From Lampris incognitus (taxonomy: Eukaryota > Chordata > Actinopteri > Lampriformes > Lampridae), in contig NC_079216.1 of the NCBI RefSeq assembly GCF_029633865.1, positions 64,997,897 through 65,061,896 on the forward strand: a stretch of DNA of 64,000 nt, given 5' to 3'. Positions 11,421 through 22,612 of the stretch are shown here, in pieces; the first letter of the stretch is position 1; each line of letters begins with the position of its first letter. A program made the translations under genes and the position numbers. The notes beneath the pieces are model-generated. The model searched no databases. It was not told the origin of the DNA and saw nothing but the letters and a program-made list of their open reading frames with translations.

Positions 11421-11929
11421 GATTTATAGCTTCCACAAAGTACCCCGGAGCCCCCTCGAACGCAGTAACAAACAGCCGCGCTGAGTTTCCCACAATGACA
11501 AGCGATGCTTTAGCAGCAGAATCAGATCGGCGGGGGTAATGAAGTCGTGCTTGACCGGTACAAACATTACAGCCAATCCTGCAAGGCTTCGGTCGAGTTA
11601 TCTAAATGTGTTCGATTGTTATAATGAAAAGGTGTGGAAATATAAGCCTAATAATAATAATAATAGCTGCATGGATGCAGAAGTCAGTAGTGCAGTGAAG
11701 CAGATTAGCAATAGCTGCCGAGTCGATAGCGTATCAGTAATTAGATCGCGCGAGGTCGTAAAACCCGAGCTCTGCTGCGGTATGCTGGCATCGCCTTCGG
11801 TCACTTCCGCTGAACTAATGGCAGGCATGGACGGACAAGCCCAGTTTCATTAATCCTCTAAACAAATACTTTGCTGGGTTTCTGTGGTCAGTGTCTTTTC
11901 TTAAATCGAAAGGTTTCCCCAACTACGAT
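11421..11929. other. No gene seen
   Basis: Unique-looking DNA with an (AAT)n stretch near 11650-11666. Confidence 0.5.
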
Positions 11930-12716
11930 GCTATCTTTAAACAATTTACACTTCAGAGAGACATGGTTGAACTTGACTAGCGAAATTGAAAAAGTGAAAA
12001 TATGACCCGGAAAACACCACAGAAAACACATATTGCTGATCTCACAAACGTAACAAGGCCTATAAAACCTGACATGTAAAAAAAGAGCTGAAAATAAATA
12101 TTGAAACAGCCCCAAACGATAACCAGAACTTAAAAACTACCAGAACGACCGTGGGCGGTCATTTTGACCGCTGTGGTTTTTAAACTCTATAAATACCCAG
12201 TTGAGATATTAACGCATTACATATGTTAGTGTGTCTGTTATTAAACTAACTGACACCAAAATTAACATTTTAGCAACTTTCAGTATTATTTTTCAAACAA
12301 TATAAAATGGCCACCGTCCAACGCCTGTAAACGCTGCAGCGCCTCGGTGGTAGTCGTGGTGGGTCTGTAACGGCGTCTGTACCCAGACATGTTGGCCATT
12401 ATCAGAACTGAAGTGTAGACTATTCTCTGCACTGGAGGGCCCTAGTGTGTTTCTAGGACGGAGCGACGAAGGAAATGACGCCACCAACACACCTCATCAA
12501 TACTGACATGAGGCGCAGATTATGAGACGGCCATGTTGACCGCTCAGGGCCGTGTCAGGTAGATCTTATCATAACACTTATTTTAATGCAAATATATGCA
12601 ATTTTTTTGGAGCATTCAGGGAGCGGCGGGTCTGTATCTGTTCCCCCCCCCCCCCACAAAGTTATTAAACTTAGAAAATCCAAAACGGTCAAAGTGACCG
12701 TCTTGGTGGTTGTAGT
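11930..12716. mobile_element. Interspersed repeat E, copy 1 (piggyBac-like MITE?)
   Basis: Homologous along most of its length to 55818-56790. Landmarks are CAGAGAGACATGGTTGAACT, a GACCGTGGGCGGTC motif followed by ATTTTGACCGC (about 12150-12173), CCCAGTTGAGATATTAA, the TGGCCACCGTCCAACGCCTG block and the end ACGGTCAAAGTGACCG. The GGTCAAAATGACC palindromes suggest a DNA-transposon origin. The superfamily assignment is a guess. Non-coding. Confidence 0.65.
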
Positions 12717-12899
12717 GTAAGGAGCGGCGCAAGAAGTGCTTGTGGAAACCCTGGGAGGAAATCTCACCGACAGGCCGGTTTGTGTCTGAACCGTGACGGT
12801 GCGGACAGCGAAATCATCACGGAAACCACGGCCCCTGCTCCCTTTTGCAGTATTTCCACGTTATTTTCCCCCAGATTCCTGTTCACTATTTTCCACTCT

Positions 12900-13446
<547 letters not shown>

Positions 13447-14305
13447 CCTTCTGTCTTTTGCACTCTTCTGCTCTTTATGCTCGACTGACGGCAATTACAA
13501 GCTGCAGCCAACACAGGATGCAGCAATGATTTAAACTGATTCATTTTAGGATTGTAGAGAGCTGACACACTGAAATGTATACCCCCACCCTAATCCCACC
13601 CACATGCCGTAGCTTTACTAGACTATATGACAGATGTAGCATAGTATACGGTGCTTTTGAGTATAGCCTCTCCCTAATATAGTCAATAACCGGCAACAAC
13701 GGCGTCTTTAAAGCAGCCTATTTTGAGGCTGGTGAAATTTGGGACCACCCCGGGGAACCGGCCCCCCCTCTCACCGCCCTCACTGAGTGAACTGTGATGG
13801 TTGATAAGCTGTGAGAAGTATGCAGAAAGTTCAGCCCGGTCGGGCCACAGGCACTGCTCAGGACCAACCGGTCTTTTCCTGGACTTAAGAAAAATTGCTC
13901 GATCCATTCTCAGCAAGATAGGGATCGCGTGTCAACAAAACTCGGTGGCGAGGGGCGATAGCGAGGGGCGAGGAGCGCAGGTGAAAGAGGGCGAAAGGGG
14001 TCAGAAGCAAAGAGCGCGGCCCATCTAGATGTCTATGTGGCCGCGCCGAGCCGGCCGTTGCACATAACAATTATGCCTCCCGGCAGGAAGTGCACACAAA
14101 TGGCTCCTATCTCCACTTCCTCAGTGTGAGTGGCTGCTGCCAACATCGGACCCTGTCTGATGGGAGCTTCAAGTCCCGGCCCCATCAGGAACGCTGAATG
14201 ACATCACGGCATCCCGGTTGTTATCTGGGAGCGGAAGAGTTCCTTGTTCGGATTGTTGTCCGCTCATAACTCGCCATCAAAAGAATAAAATGGACGTGAA
14301 GCGCT
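13447..14305. other. No gene seen
   Basis: Unique sequence. The short tandem GAGGGGCGA occurs near 13949-13975. No exon is recognised. Confidence 0.5.
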
Positions 14306-14349
14306 CTCTCTCTCTCTCTCCCTCTCTCTCTCTCTCCCTCTCTCTCTCT
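14306..14349. repeat. (CT)n microsatellite
   Basis: CT run with CCCT interruptions. Confidence 0.9.
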
Positions 14350-14999
14350 TTACTCCAAAGGAAAGAGTAAGTTTGAAGGCACACGGTTCGAAACTCATCT
14401 GTTCTTTCGATCTGCCGAAAGGCCTCGGTGACGCTGAGGAACGAGGACAGAAAGGATCAGGAGAAATGCTGCACTTATGGGATTTGGGTTTGAATTATTA
14501 CTGTATAAAGGTGATTCATTGCATACAGTAAGAGCAGCTGATTAAGGGGGGGGGCTTCCTGATAACACAACACAGAACACAGCTGTGCTGCATCACACAC
14601 ACACACACACACACACACCACACAAGGGAGGATGTTTAATGTGTTTTGTTCAAAGGCTCCCTGACCATCTGAGGCTGCTTGTCAGCCTCCTCCCCAGAAG
14701 GTGTAATTTACACTCCGTCCTTCTATCAGTCTGTCCTCAAAACCCTCTCCTGCTGATGAGCGCTATTGGCAAATCAGATCGGAGCCACTCAGCAGAGAGG
14801 AATGTGGAGGGCTATCAAGATCTGAGACGCAAGTCTGGATACCAAGTCAAAACTGTATGGTTTACATTAAGCTCCAGCGAGCTACAGTAGATGACAGGTT
14901 CAAAATGTGGGCCTAATTTATTGCCTAATAAAGACTTATGAGAAACATTTTTTTCTTTAGTGTCCCAAACAAAGTATATTTATATACGGACGTGTGACA
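14350..14999. other. No gene seen; short (CA)n
   Basis: Unique sequence. (CA)n at about 14594-14618. Confidence 0.5.
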
Positions 15000-15485
15000 A
15001 ATTACAGGAAAACCCAACATAAAGGGTCTTGGTAAGGTGTTGGATCACCACGAGCCTCCAGAACATCTTCACTCCTCCTTATCATAGATTTTACAAGACT
15101 ACTGGAGGGATGGACTCCATTCTTCCAGAAGATGTTCCTCATTTGATGTTTTGATGATGGTGGTGGAGAGCGCCGTCTAATACGTCGGTCCAAAATCTCC
15201 CATAGGTGTTCAACTGGGTCAAGATCTGGTGACTGTGAAGGCCATGGCATGTGATCTACATCATTTTCATCTTCATCAAACCATCCAATGAGCCCTCTGC
15301 CCTGTGGATGGGGTGTTGTCCTCCTGGAAGAGACCACTCCCATCGGGATAGAGATGTCTCATCATAGGATAAAGGTGATCACTCAGAATAACTTTGCGTT
15401 GATTTGCAGGGACCCTTCCCGCTAAGGGACAAGTGAACCCAAACCATGCCAGGAAAACATCCCCCACAGCATAACAGAGCCCCCG
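15000..15485 (-). pseudogene. Tc1-like transposase C-terminal remnant
   Basis: Two overlapping minus-strand frames read the end of a Tc1/mariner DDE transposase: VPANQRKVILSDHLYPMM, GSGLFQEDN (second catalytic Asp region), then after a frameshift near 15300 [20 protein letters not shown] and [13 protein letters not shown] (the catalytic Glu region), ending RSEDVLEARGDPTPY. The N-terminal DNA-binding part and the first Asp are not seen. An intact protein would cut and paste its element at TA sites; this copy is truncated and frameshifted. Confidence 0.88.
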
Positions 15486-15680
15486 GACCCCTCACTGTAG
15501 GGGTCAGCATTCAGGTTTTTCCTTAATTTGTCGTCCATCTGTATGCATCTTGTATGAAAAATCTACAAAATATGATGCTCTTTTTTTTTTAGAGCTCAGT
15601 CTATAATCTGGACATTGTAACCACCATTATTGGCAATATTGATTGAGCAGACAATCATATGATACCTTGTTATCCTTTTG

Positions 15681-15800
15681 CCATCCATCCATCCATTATC
15701 CAACCGCTTATCCTGCTCTCAGGGTCACAGGGATGCTGGAGTCTATCCCAGCAGTCACTGGGCAGCAGGCGGGGAGACACCCTGGACAGGCCGCCAGGCC
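15681..15800 (-). mobile_element. SINE family A, 3' tail only
   Basis: Begins with CCATCCATCCATCCATTATC and contains AACCGCTTATCCTGCTCTCA, GGATGCTGGAG and GGGGAGACACCCTGGACAGG, the reverse complement of the 3' half of the SINE that is full length at 27733-28078. The 5' tRNA-like half is absent. Confidence 0.85.
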
Positions 15801-16058
15801 ACCCTTTTCACTAATTCATGTATGGTATCAATCCTTGGACTTTCTTGAAGTCAACCATAAAACTTATTGACAATGGCAATGTAATAATTCTCACAAGGGT
15901 TGGTTTGATAACAGGATCCAAAGTGGTACGTGGACTCATCGCTCAGCAAGTGCACACTGATAGTACCAGCGGCTCAGTACTGAAGGTAGGGAAATTATCG
16001 TCTTCATACACTCTCTGCTACTTTCATACTGCACTTCTGCGGGGGCGGGGGGGGGGGG

Positions 16059-17021
16059 GTGAGACATAGAGACATAGAGAGAGAGGCATAGAGAGCAAGA
16101 CAGAGAGCGACATAGAGAGAGTGACATAGAGAGATATATATATATATATAGAGAGAGAGAGCGACATAGAGAGAGTGACGTAGAGATATATATATAGAGA
16201 GAGAGAGAGAGAGCGACATAGAGAGAGTGACGTAGAGATATATATATAGAGAGAGAGAGAGAGCGACATAGAGAGAGTGACGTAGAGAGATATATATATA
16301 GAGAGAGAGAGAGCGACATAGAGAGAGTGACGTAGATATATATATATATATAGAGAGAGAGAGCGACATAGAGAGAATGACGTAGATATATATATATATA
16401 GAGAGAGAGAGAGCGACATAGAGAGAGTGACGTAGAGAGCTATATATATAGAGAGAGAGAGCGACATAGAGAGAGTGACGTAGAGATATATATATAGAGA
16501 GAGAGAGCGACATAGAGAGAGTGACGTAGAGATATATATATAGAGAGAGAGAGAGCGACATAGAGAGAGTGACGTAGAGATATATATATAGAGAGAGAGA
16601 GAGCGACATAGAGAGAGTGACGTAGAGATATATATATATATAGAGAGAGAGAGAGAGCGACATAGAGAGAGTGACGTAGAGAGAGATATATATAGAGAGA
16701 GAGAGTGACATAGAGAGAGTGACGTAGAGATATATATATATAGAGAGAGAGAGAGAGCGACATAGAGAGAGTGACGTAGAGAGATATATATATATAGAGA
16801 GAGAGTGACATAGAGAGAGTGACGTAGAGAGATATATATATATAGAGAGAGAGAGAGCGACATAGAGAGAGTGACGTAGAGAGATATATATATAGAGAGA
16901 GAGAGCGACATAGAGAGAGTGACGTAGAGATATATATATAGAGAGAGAGAGAGCGACATAGAGAGAGTGACGTAGAGATATATATATATAGAGAGAGAGC
17001 GACATAGAGAGAGTGATGTAG

Positions 17022-17053
<32 letters not shown>

Positions 17054-17075
17054 CGACATAGAGAGAGTGACAGAG
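16059..17075. repeat. About 45-bp minisatellite array, ~22 units
   Basis: Tandem units built from GAGAGAGAGCGACATAGAGA, GAGTGACGTAGAGA and a (TA)n run of 4-10 pairs. Unit length varies with the GA and TA runs. The 351-residue and similar minus-strand open frames (Ser-Leu-Tyr-Ile repeats) come from this array and are not genes. Just before it, a G-run at 16040-16060 follows a fragment resembling 18005-18070. Confidence 0.95.
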
Positions 17076-17094
17076 AGAGACTCTAAGACTGATT

Positions 17095-17298
17095 AATAGG
17101 ATTGATCAAGCTGGGATGCTCTCCTTTAACACAGTCAAAAATAGGACGCTATCATCAGCATATAATGAAATTCGATGTTCTACCTCTCCTGTTGTAATAC
17201 CTGATATTTCTTCACGTTCTCTTATTGCCATAGCCATGGCTAACGTGAAGAGCAAAGGAGAGCGTGGGCAACCCTGTCTAGTTGATGGTTGTAGAGCA
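17095..17298 (-). pseudogene. L1-type LINE reverse transcriptase fragment
   Basis: A minus-strand peptide carries [20 protein letters not shown] and, downstream, [12 protein letters not shown]. These are the motif B (RQGCPLSPLLF) and motif C (YADD) signatures of L1-clade LINEs. The fragment is only about 65 residues and has no ends, so it is a truncated fossil. Confidence 0.8.
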
Positions 17299-17744
17299 GA
17301 CATGGGCAACTTGCGGCCCCCGTCCTCACTCAGTACGGCCCACGGGGCAATTTCCAAATATCAATAAATTGTTGGTTTCACAGGCATTTGTCAATCAGCT
17401 CTGTACTGTTTCTTTGCTGTAGTATTTTTTTGTTTTCAGTAATGTTTTCCAATTAATGTTAAGCTTTTTTCAGCGTTTAATTGCTTGCTTTGTCAATATG
17501 GACATCGTTACGTCATGCCAAGAAAGCCGCGCGAATTTGAATTTGAGAGCGACATAGCGAGACAAAGAGATATTTTATATTTTTAAAAGTACCTTTCATT
17601 TCATAAACATACAACCATTTTCAAAACACAAGCATATGATTAAATGCGTAAAAATAAACAAATCGCATCAACTCCCCAGAGAAAAACAAGCTGGTTGTCT
17701 TTGACCGAGCACAACATGTCCCCGTGAGCCCAGACGACTCTGAA
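17299..17744. other. No gene; possible hAT-type end
   Basis: Starts with GCAGACATGGGCAACTTGCG, reminiscent of hAT-derived elements that begin CAGTGGTGGGCAAC, but no opposite terminus was found. The remainder is AT-rich without recognised features. Confidence 0.35.
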
Positions 17745-18075
17745 TCACTGGATATCTTTCATTTCTCTGTAATAATTAAAATCCATCATCCTCCCGGCTT
17801 TCACCATCCTAGTAGGCCGCAATATTACATCAGTGTCTACTGAGTCATCGATCGCCCTCTTTCCGCCTACGTAAACAGCCATTTTTGCTTGTCCCGTGAT
17901 ATATTTCATTAGCTGATATTTTCCTTTTTCATTTTGTTTGAATTGAAACCCCAGACTGAACATCCGCTCGGGGAATACCTCCCCTGCCTCGCCGAATAAA
18001 CTCTCCAACTGAACGGAGGGGAATTATCGTCTTCAGGCCCTCCCTGCTACGCTCACAATGCGCTTCCACAGGTGA
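17745..18075 (-). pseudogene. Probable L1-type LINE C-terminal fragment
   Basis: Two minus-strand frames read GPSPVEAHCERSREGLKTII then SLFGEAGEVFPERMFSLGFQ and KGKYQLMKYITGQAKMAVY. This resembles the C-terminal part of fish L1-like ORF2 proteins and lies near the RT fragment at 17095-17298. The motif is recalled, not searched, so the family call is tentative. Frameshifted. Confidence 0.45.
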
Positions 18076-18548
18076 GGGCCCCACAAGGTCAGAAATATAG
18101 AGGGTGTGTGTGTCTGCGTGTGCGTGTCTGCATGTGTGCATCTGGACATCTGGATGTGTATGAAGGGGAGTTTGTGAAGATTTTACCAGAGTAAAATCCA
18201 TCTCTTCCTGACGCGGGTGGATAACAGCCATCTATTTCCTAGGATGGACACTCCCTCCCATTGACCATCCCTCCCTTCCTTTCTCTCCCCCCCCCCCCCC
18301 CCATCACGATCAATCTTTTCCTCCTCTGCTCACAGAAGATAAAACACTGGAGAGATAACAGTATTGTTACTGGCAGCTTTTCTTGAAAACATCTGTTACG
18401 ACCTGACGGCGATACCTACATTTCCCGCACTGGCAAGTAAAAGACTCCGTCGTGTCGAGTGGAGTTCATTTGAATACCCTTACTTATTTGCACACAATGT
18501 TACACCGATAGATAAAGTAGACTACACCCTCTGTGGAAAAAACAAAAA
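18076..18548. other. No gene seen
   Basis: Contains GT-rich sequence near 18105-18145 and a C homopolymer at about 18287-18302. No exon is recognised. Confidence 0.5.
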
Positions 18549-18556
18549 CACTTGAG

Positions 18557-18974
18557 CCCTTTTTTCTCCCCAGTTACCCCTCGACTCTTCCGAGCCGTCC
18601 CGGTTGCTGCTCCACCCCCTCTGCCAATCCGGGGAGGGGGGGGGGCTGCAGACTACCACATGCCTCCTCCCATACATGTGGAGTCACCAGCCGCTTCTTT
18701 TCACCTGACAGTGAGGAGTTTCACCAGGGGGGCGTAGCACGTGGGAGGATCACGCTATTCCCCCCCGTTCCCCCTCCCCCCAGAACAGGCGCCCCGACCG
18801 ACCAGAGGAAGCGCTAGTGCAGCGACCAGGACACTTACCCGCGTCTGGCTTCCCACCCGCAGACACGGCCATGGGGACGCCCAGCCAAGCTGGAGGTAAC
18901 ACGGGGATTCGAACCAGCAATCCCCATGTTGGTAGGCAACGGAATAGACTGCTGTGCTACCGGGACGCCCCCAC
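18557..18974 (-). mobile_element. SINE family B, copy 1 (full length)
   Basis: On the minus strand it starts with GGCGTCCCGGTAGCACAGCA and carries a tRNA-type B box (GGTTCGAATCC) 5' of the CCAGCTTGGCTGGGCGTCCC region. It ends in a pyrimidine/purine-rich tail (TTTTTTCTCCCC on the + strand). It is flanked by CACTTGAG at 18549-18556 and 18975-18982, a target-site duplication consistent with retroposition. Confidence 0.9.
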
Positions 18975-19129
18975 CACTTGAGATGTCTAAAGTTTGCAGA
19001 AGTGCTAAGCTAGAGTTAAATCTGCAAAACCTCACAGCTACCTTTCGCCCCTTGTGTGCCTTGCAGCATCTTTACCAGTGTCAGCATTTATCATGGGTGT
19101 ATTCCTCATTTATGCATGGTTGTAATTAT

Positions 19130-19252
19130 CCATCCATCCATCCATTATCCAAACCGCTTATCCTGCTCTCAGGGTCACGGGGATGCTGGAGCCTATCCAG
19201 CAGTCACTGGGCGGCAAGCGGGGAGACACCCTGGACAGGCCATCACAGGGCC

Positions 19253-19321
<69 letters not shown>

Positions 19322-19506
19322 GGACAATTTAGTACGGCCGAATCACCTGACCTTCTTTGGACTGTGGGAGGAAACCGGAGCACCCGGAGGAAACATGCAA
19401 AGTCCACACAGAGGACGACCCCCAAGCCTGGACTACCCAGGAGCTCGACCCCAGGACCCTCCTGCTGTGAGGCGACCACGCTAGCCACTGCACCACCATG
19501 CCGCCC
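19130..19506 (-). mobile_element. SINE family A, full-length copy
   Basis: Reads from the ATCCATCC-rich 3' end through GCTTATCCTGCTCTCAGGGT, an internal (CA)n expansion (19256-19317), ACTGTGGGAGGAAACCGGAG and ACATGCAAAGTCCACACAGA to the tRNA-like head, whose reverse complement is GGTGCAGTGGCTAGCGTGG. The internal CA expansion is typical of this family. Confidence 0.9.
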
Positions 19507-19807
19507 ACTTACCCACGTACCTATATACCATGATCAAGAACATGGTTCACCCAGGGCGAGGCTTGACCATTGCACTCCGGTTGTGCTGACCCCTGTGAAT
19601 TCCCCAAACGTAGGAATCTCCATTCCACTCCGAAAGTGAGTCCGTCTACATATAAAACATTATAAACAAAACAATACAATAAATACAAAAAACAATACAA
19701 CAATGTGTAACATACACTACGTACATATATTTGCGGATGGCGCTGCAAATTCATGTTTGCAGCAGCCTCGCCCGGTACCGTCCATGCAGTGCCTTTGTCC
19801 ACATCGC
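19507..19807. other. No gene seen
   Basis: AT-rich sequence with AATACAA words near 19665-19700. Nothing recognised. Confidence 0.5.
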
Positions 19808-19990
19808 TGGATCTGCTGGGAGCCTGGTCTGCTACATCCTGTGGGCCCAGGGACCACAGCCCTGCCCGGAGCTACGCCCGAAGAGGTAACACCGAGGGCG
19901 GTCTGACAGGACACGGAAGCTGGGCAGGCTAAGCTAACTGCTAGCCCATGCAGACCAGCAGTTCTGATAACACCGAGGGTGGTCTGGTGG
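19808..19990 (+). repeat. Interspersed repeat D, copy 2 (partial)
   Basis: Closely matches 20385-20550: GGAGCCTGGTCTGCTACATC, CCACAGCCCTGCCCGGAGC, GAGGGCGGTCTGACAGGA and GGCTAAGCTAACTGCTAGCC. The two copies lie about 580 bp apart in direct orientation. The shared minus-strand open frames reflect repeat homology. Confidence 0.8.
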
Positions 19991-20384
19991 TGGCCTCGCC
20001 TAGCCTTGACTATGCTTTTAGTGTCGTCGTGGGGAGGTGTGTCGAAGGTGTCTTGACAGGGAGGTGTAACAGATGTGGATGGGGCATGTAAAGTGACTAC
20101 GCAAGGGGTTGTTTTCCAGCTCCTGCAGAAGGCAAACACAACACACGAGTTGCCTTCCGGTCCCCTCTGCACATCGACTCCCTCAGCAATGCAAAACGGC
20201 ACCGTGAGGAGGACGGGGGCTACGGAAACTCAGGAGGTACAAAAAGGCGATGTGCAGTATGGTCATTTCCACAGGAATCGTTAAAAACAATGGTAAATAA
20301 AAATGACTCGATTAGATAAAATTCACAAACACTATTTGGAAATAAGAGTTATTAAAGTGCGTTTTTAACTCTGTTACAGAGAGC
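19991..20384. other. No gene seen
   Basis: Spacer between the two direct copies of repeat D. No recognised feature. Confidence 0.5.
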
Positions 20385-20790
20385 TGGCGCTGGATGGGCT
20401 GGGGGAGCCTGGTCTGCTGCGTCCTGTGGGCCCAAGGACCACAGCCCTACCCGGAGCGTCGCCTGAGGAGCAAACCCCGAGGGCGGTCTGACAGGATGCA
20501 GAAGCTGAGCAGGCTAAGCTAACTGCTAGCCCATGCAGACGGGCAGTTCCGATGGTCATCCCGGCTGGCGTTCGTTCTCCTGGACAGTGGTTTATTTATT
20601 TATTAGATATATATATATATATTAGATATATGTGTTGGTTTGGATATATGTGTTCTTGTAGTTTTAGATATGTGTGTTTGTCTTTGTGTTGCACTGCTGT
20701 GGGCTGGAGGAAACAATGTGTCATTTCATTTCATGTGCGCAAGTGCATGAAATGAAATGACAGTGTTTCTGAATCGGACTTCTGATTCTG
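20385..20790 (+). repeat. Interspersed repeat D, copy 3 (longest)
   Basis: Contains the repeat D head (to about 20550), an AT-rich stretch with (TA)n near 20607-20622, and an end with TTTGTCTTTGTGTTGCACTG, CATTTCATTTCATG (inverted as CATGAAATGAAATG) and TCTGATTCTGATTCTGG. The end is like 3' ends of fish retroposons. No protein is predicted. Confidence 0.65.
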
Positions 20791-20825
20791 ATTCTGGTCT
20801 ATGTAACAATGTGCACATAACATTG

Positions 20826-22029
20826 ACTATAAGCTAATATAGACTATAAGATAGATAATATAGACTATAAGATAGATAATATAGGCTATAAGATAGATAA
20901 TATAGGCTATAAGATAGATAATATAGACTATAAGATAGATAATATAGGCTATAAGATAGATAATATAGACTATAAGATAGATAATATAGGCTATAAGATA
21001 GATATTATAGGCTATAAGATAGATAATATATACTATAAGATAGATATTATAGGCTATAAGATAGATAATATATACTATAAGATAGATATTATAGGCTATA
21101 AGATAGATAATATATACTATAAGATAGATAATATAGGCTATAAGATAGATAATATAGGCTATAAGATAGATAATATTGACTATAAGATAGATAATATAGA
21201 CTATAAGATAGATAATACAGACTATAAGATAGATAATATAGACTATAAGATAGATAATACAGACTATAAGATAGATAATACAGACTATAAGATAGATAAT
21301 ATAGACTATAAGGTAGATAATACAGACCATAAGATAGATAATAAATACTATAAGATAGATAATACAGACTATAAGATAGATAATATAGGCTATAAGATAG
21401 ATAATATAGGCTATAAGATAGATAATATAGACTATAAAATAGATAATATAGACTATAAGATAGATAATACAGACTATAAGATAGATAATATAGACTATAA
21501 GATAGATAATATAGGCTATAAGATAGATAATATAGACTATAAGATAGATAATACAGACTATAAGATAGATAATATAGACTATAAGATAGATAATATAGGC
21601 TATAAGATAGATAATATAGACTATAAGATAGATAATATAGGCTATAAGATAGATAATATAGACTATAAGATAGATAATATAGGCTATAAGATAGATAATA
21701 TAGGCTATAAGATAGATAATATAGACTATAAGATAGATAATATAGGCTATAAGATAGATAATATAGACTATAAGATAGATAATACAGACTATAAGATAGA
21801 TAATATAGACTATAAGATAGATAATATAGGCTATAAGATAGATAATATAGACTATAAGATAGATAATACAGACTATAAGATAGATAATATAGACTATAAG
21901 ATAGATAATATAGGCTATAAGATAGATAATATAGACTATAAGATAGATAATATAGGCTATAAGATAGATAATATAGACTATAAGATAGATAATATAGACT
22001 ATAAGATAGATAATATAGACTATAAGATA
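20826..22029. repeat. 21-bp satellite array, ~57 units
   Basis: Head-to-tail copies of a 21-bp unit, ACTATAAGATAGATAATATAG with first-base and internal variants (GGC, GAC, TAC, CAG). Variant order repeats in blocks; for example an alternating TATTATAGG / AATATATAC pair occurs three times at about 21001-21120. This shows multi-unit amplification. The 7-codon period leaves a 167-residue minus-strand frame open (Tyr-Leu-Ile-Val repeats), judged an artefact. Confidence 0.97.
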
Positions 22030-22150
22030 ACCGTAGTTCAGTACTTCGGGGGCAGACTAAGTGAAGCTGACGACCGATGCAAGTAGAAGTGTTTGGAGTT
22101 TACTCCATGCAAGTATCTCTAACCAGACATCTCGCTCTCTCACTTTCACT

Positions 22151-22290
22151 CCATCCATCGTCATCCATCCATCCATTACCCGGACCGCTTATCCTGCTCT
22201 CAGGGTCGCGGGGGTGCTGGAGCCCATCCCAGCAGTTATTGGGCGGCAGGTGGTGAGACACCCTGGACAGGCCGCCAGGCCGTCACAGGG
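22151..22290 (-). mobile_element. SINE family A, 3' tail only
   Basis: CATCCATCCATCCATTACCC then CCGCTTATCCTGCTCTCAGG and GACACCCTGGACAGGCCGCC, truncated after GCCGTCACAGGG. Same part retained as at 15681 and 41537. Confidence 0.85.
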
Positions 22291-22612
22291 TTGTTCATAT
22301 ATATTTATGTAATGCTGAGATGGTGTGACATGGCTGTCTGTACTAATAACCGTATTTTAATTGCAGCAGATGTTTTGGTAACTGTGCTGCATGTGGTGCC
22401 GTGTCCCTGCAGCTGTTTTCCACGCTGCCTCTGCGTTTCTATCGGGACGATGACTTGAACGTTTGTTTTGAAGTTGAGAAGTTTTCAGAAGCCCCAGCCG
22501 CCTCTGATGACGGCGGCTGACCAACTACCTGTGACCAACCAGCAAGCAGCGACCAGTTGGGGATGTGTGGACGGTCGGCGGTGACGATGTTCTTTATGAT
22601 GAGTTAAAGTGT
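22291..22612. other. No gene seen
   Basis: Short unique spacer between the SINE tail and the 53-bp array. Confidence 0.5.

Noticed and set aside
16004..17059. 351-residue minus-strand open frame and overlapping frames
   Set aside because: Entirely within the GA/TA minisatellite. The peptide is a Ser-Leu-Tyr-Ile repeat with no domain.
20827..21330. 167-residue hydrophobic repeat protein on the minus strand
   Set aside because: A 21-bp satellite keeps frame by arithmetic. There is no start context, no splice signals, and the array continues past the frame.
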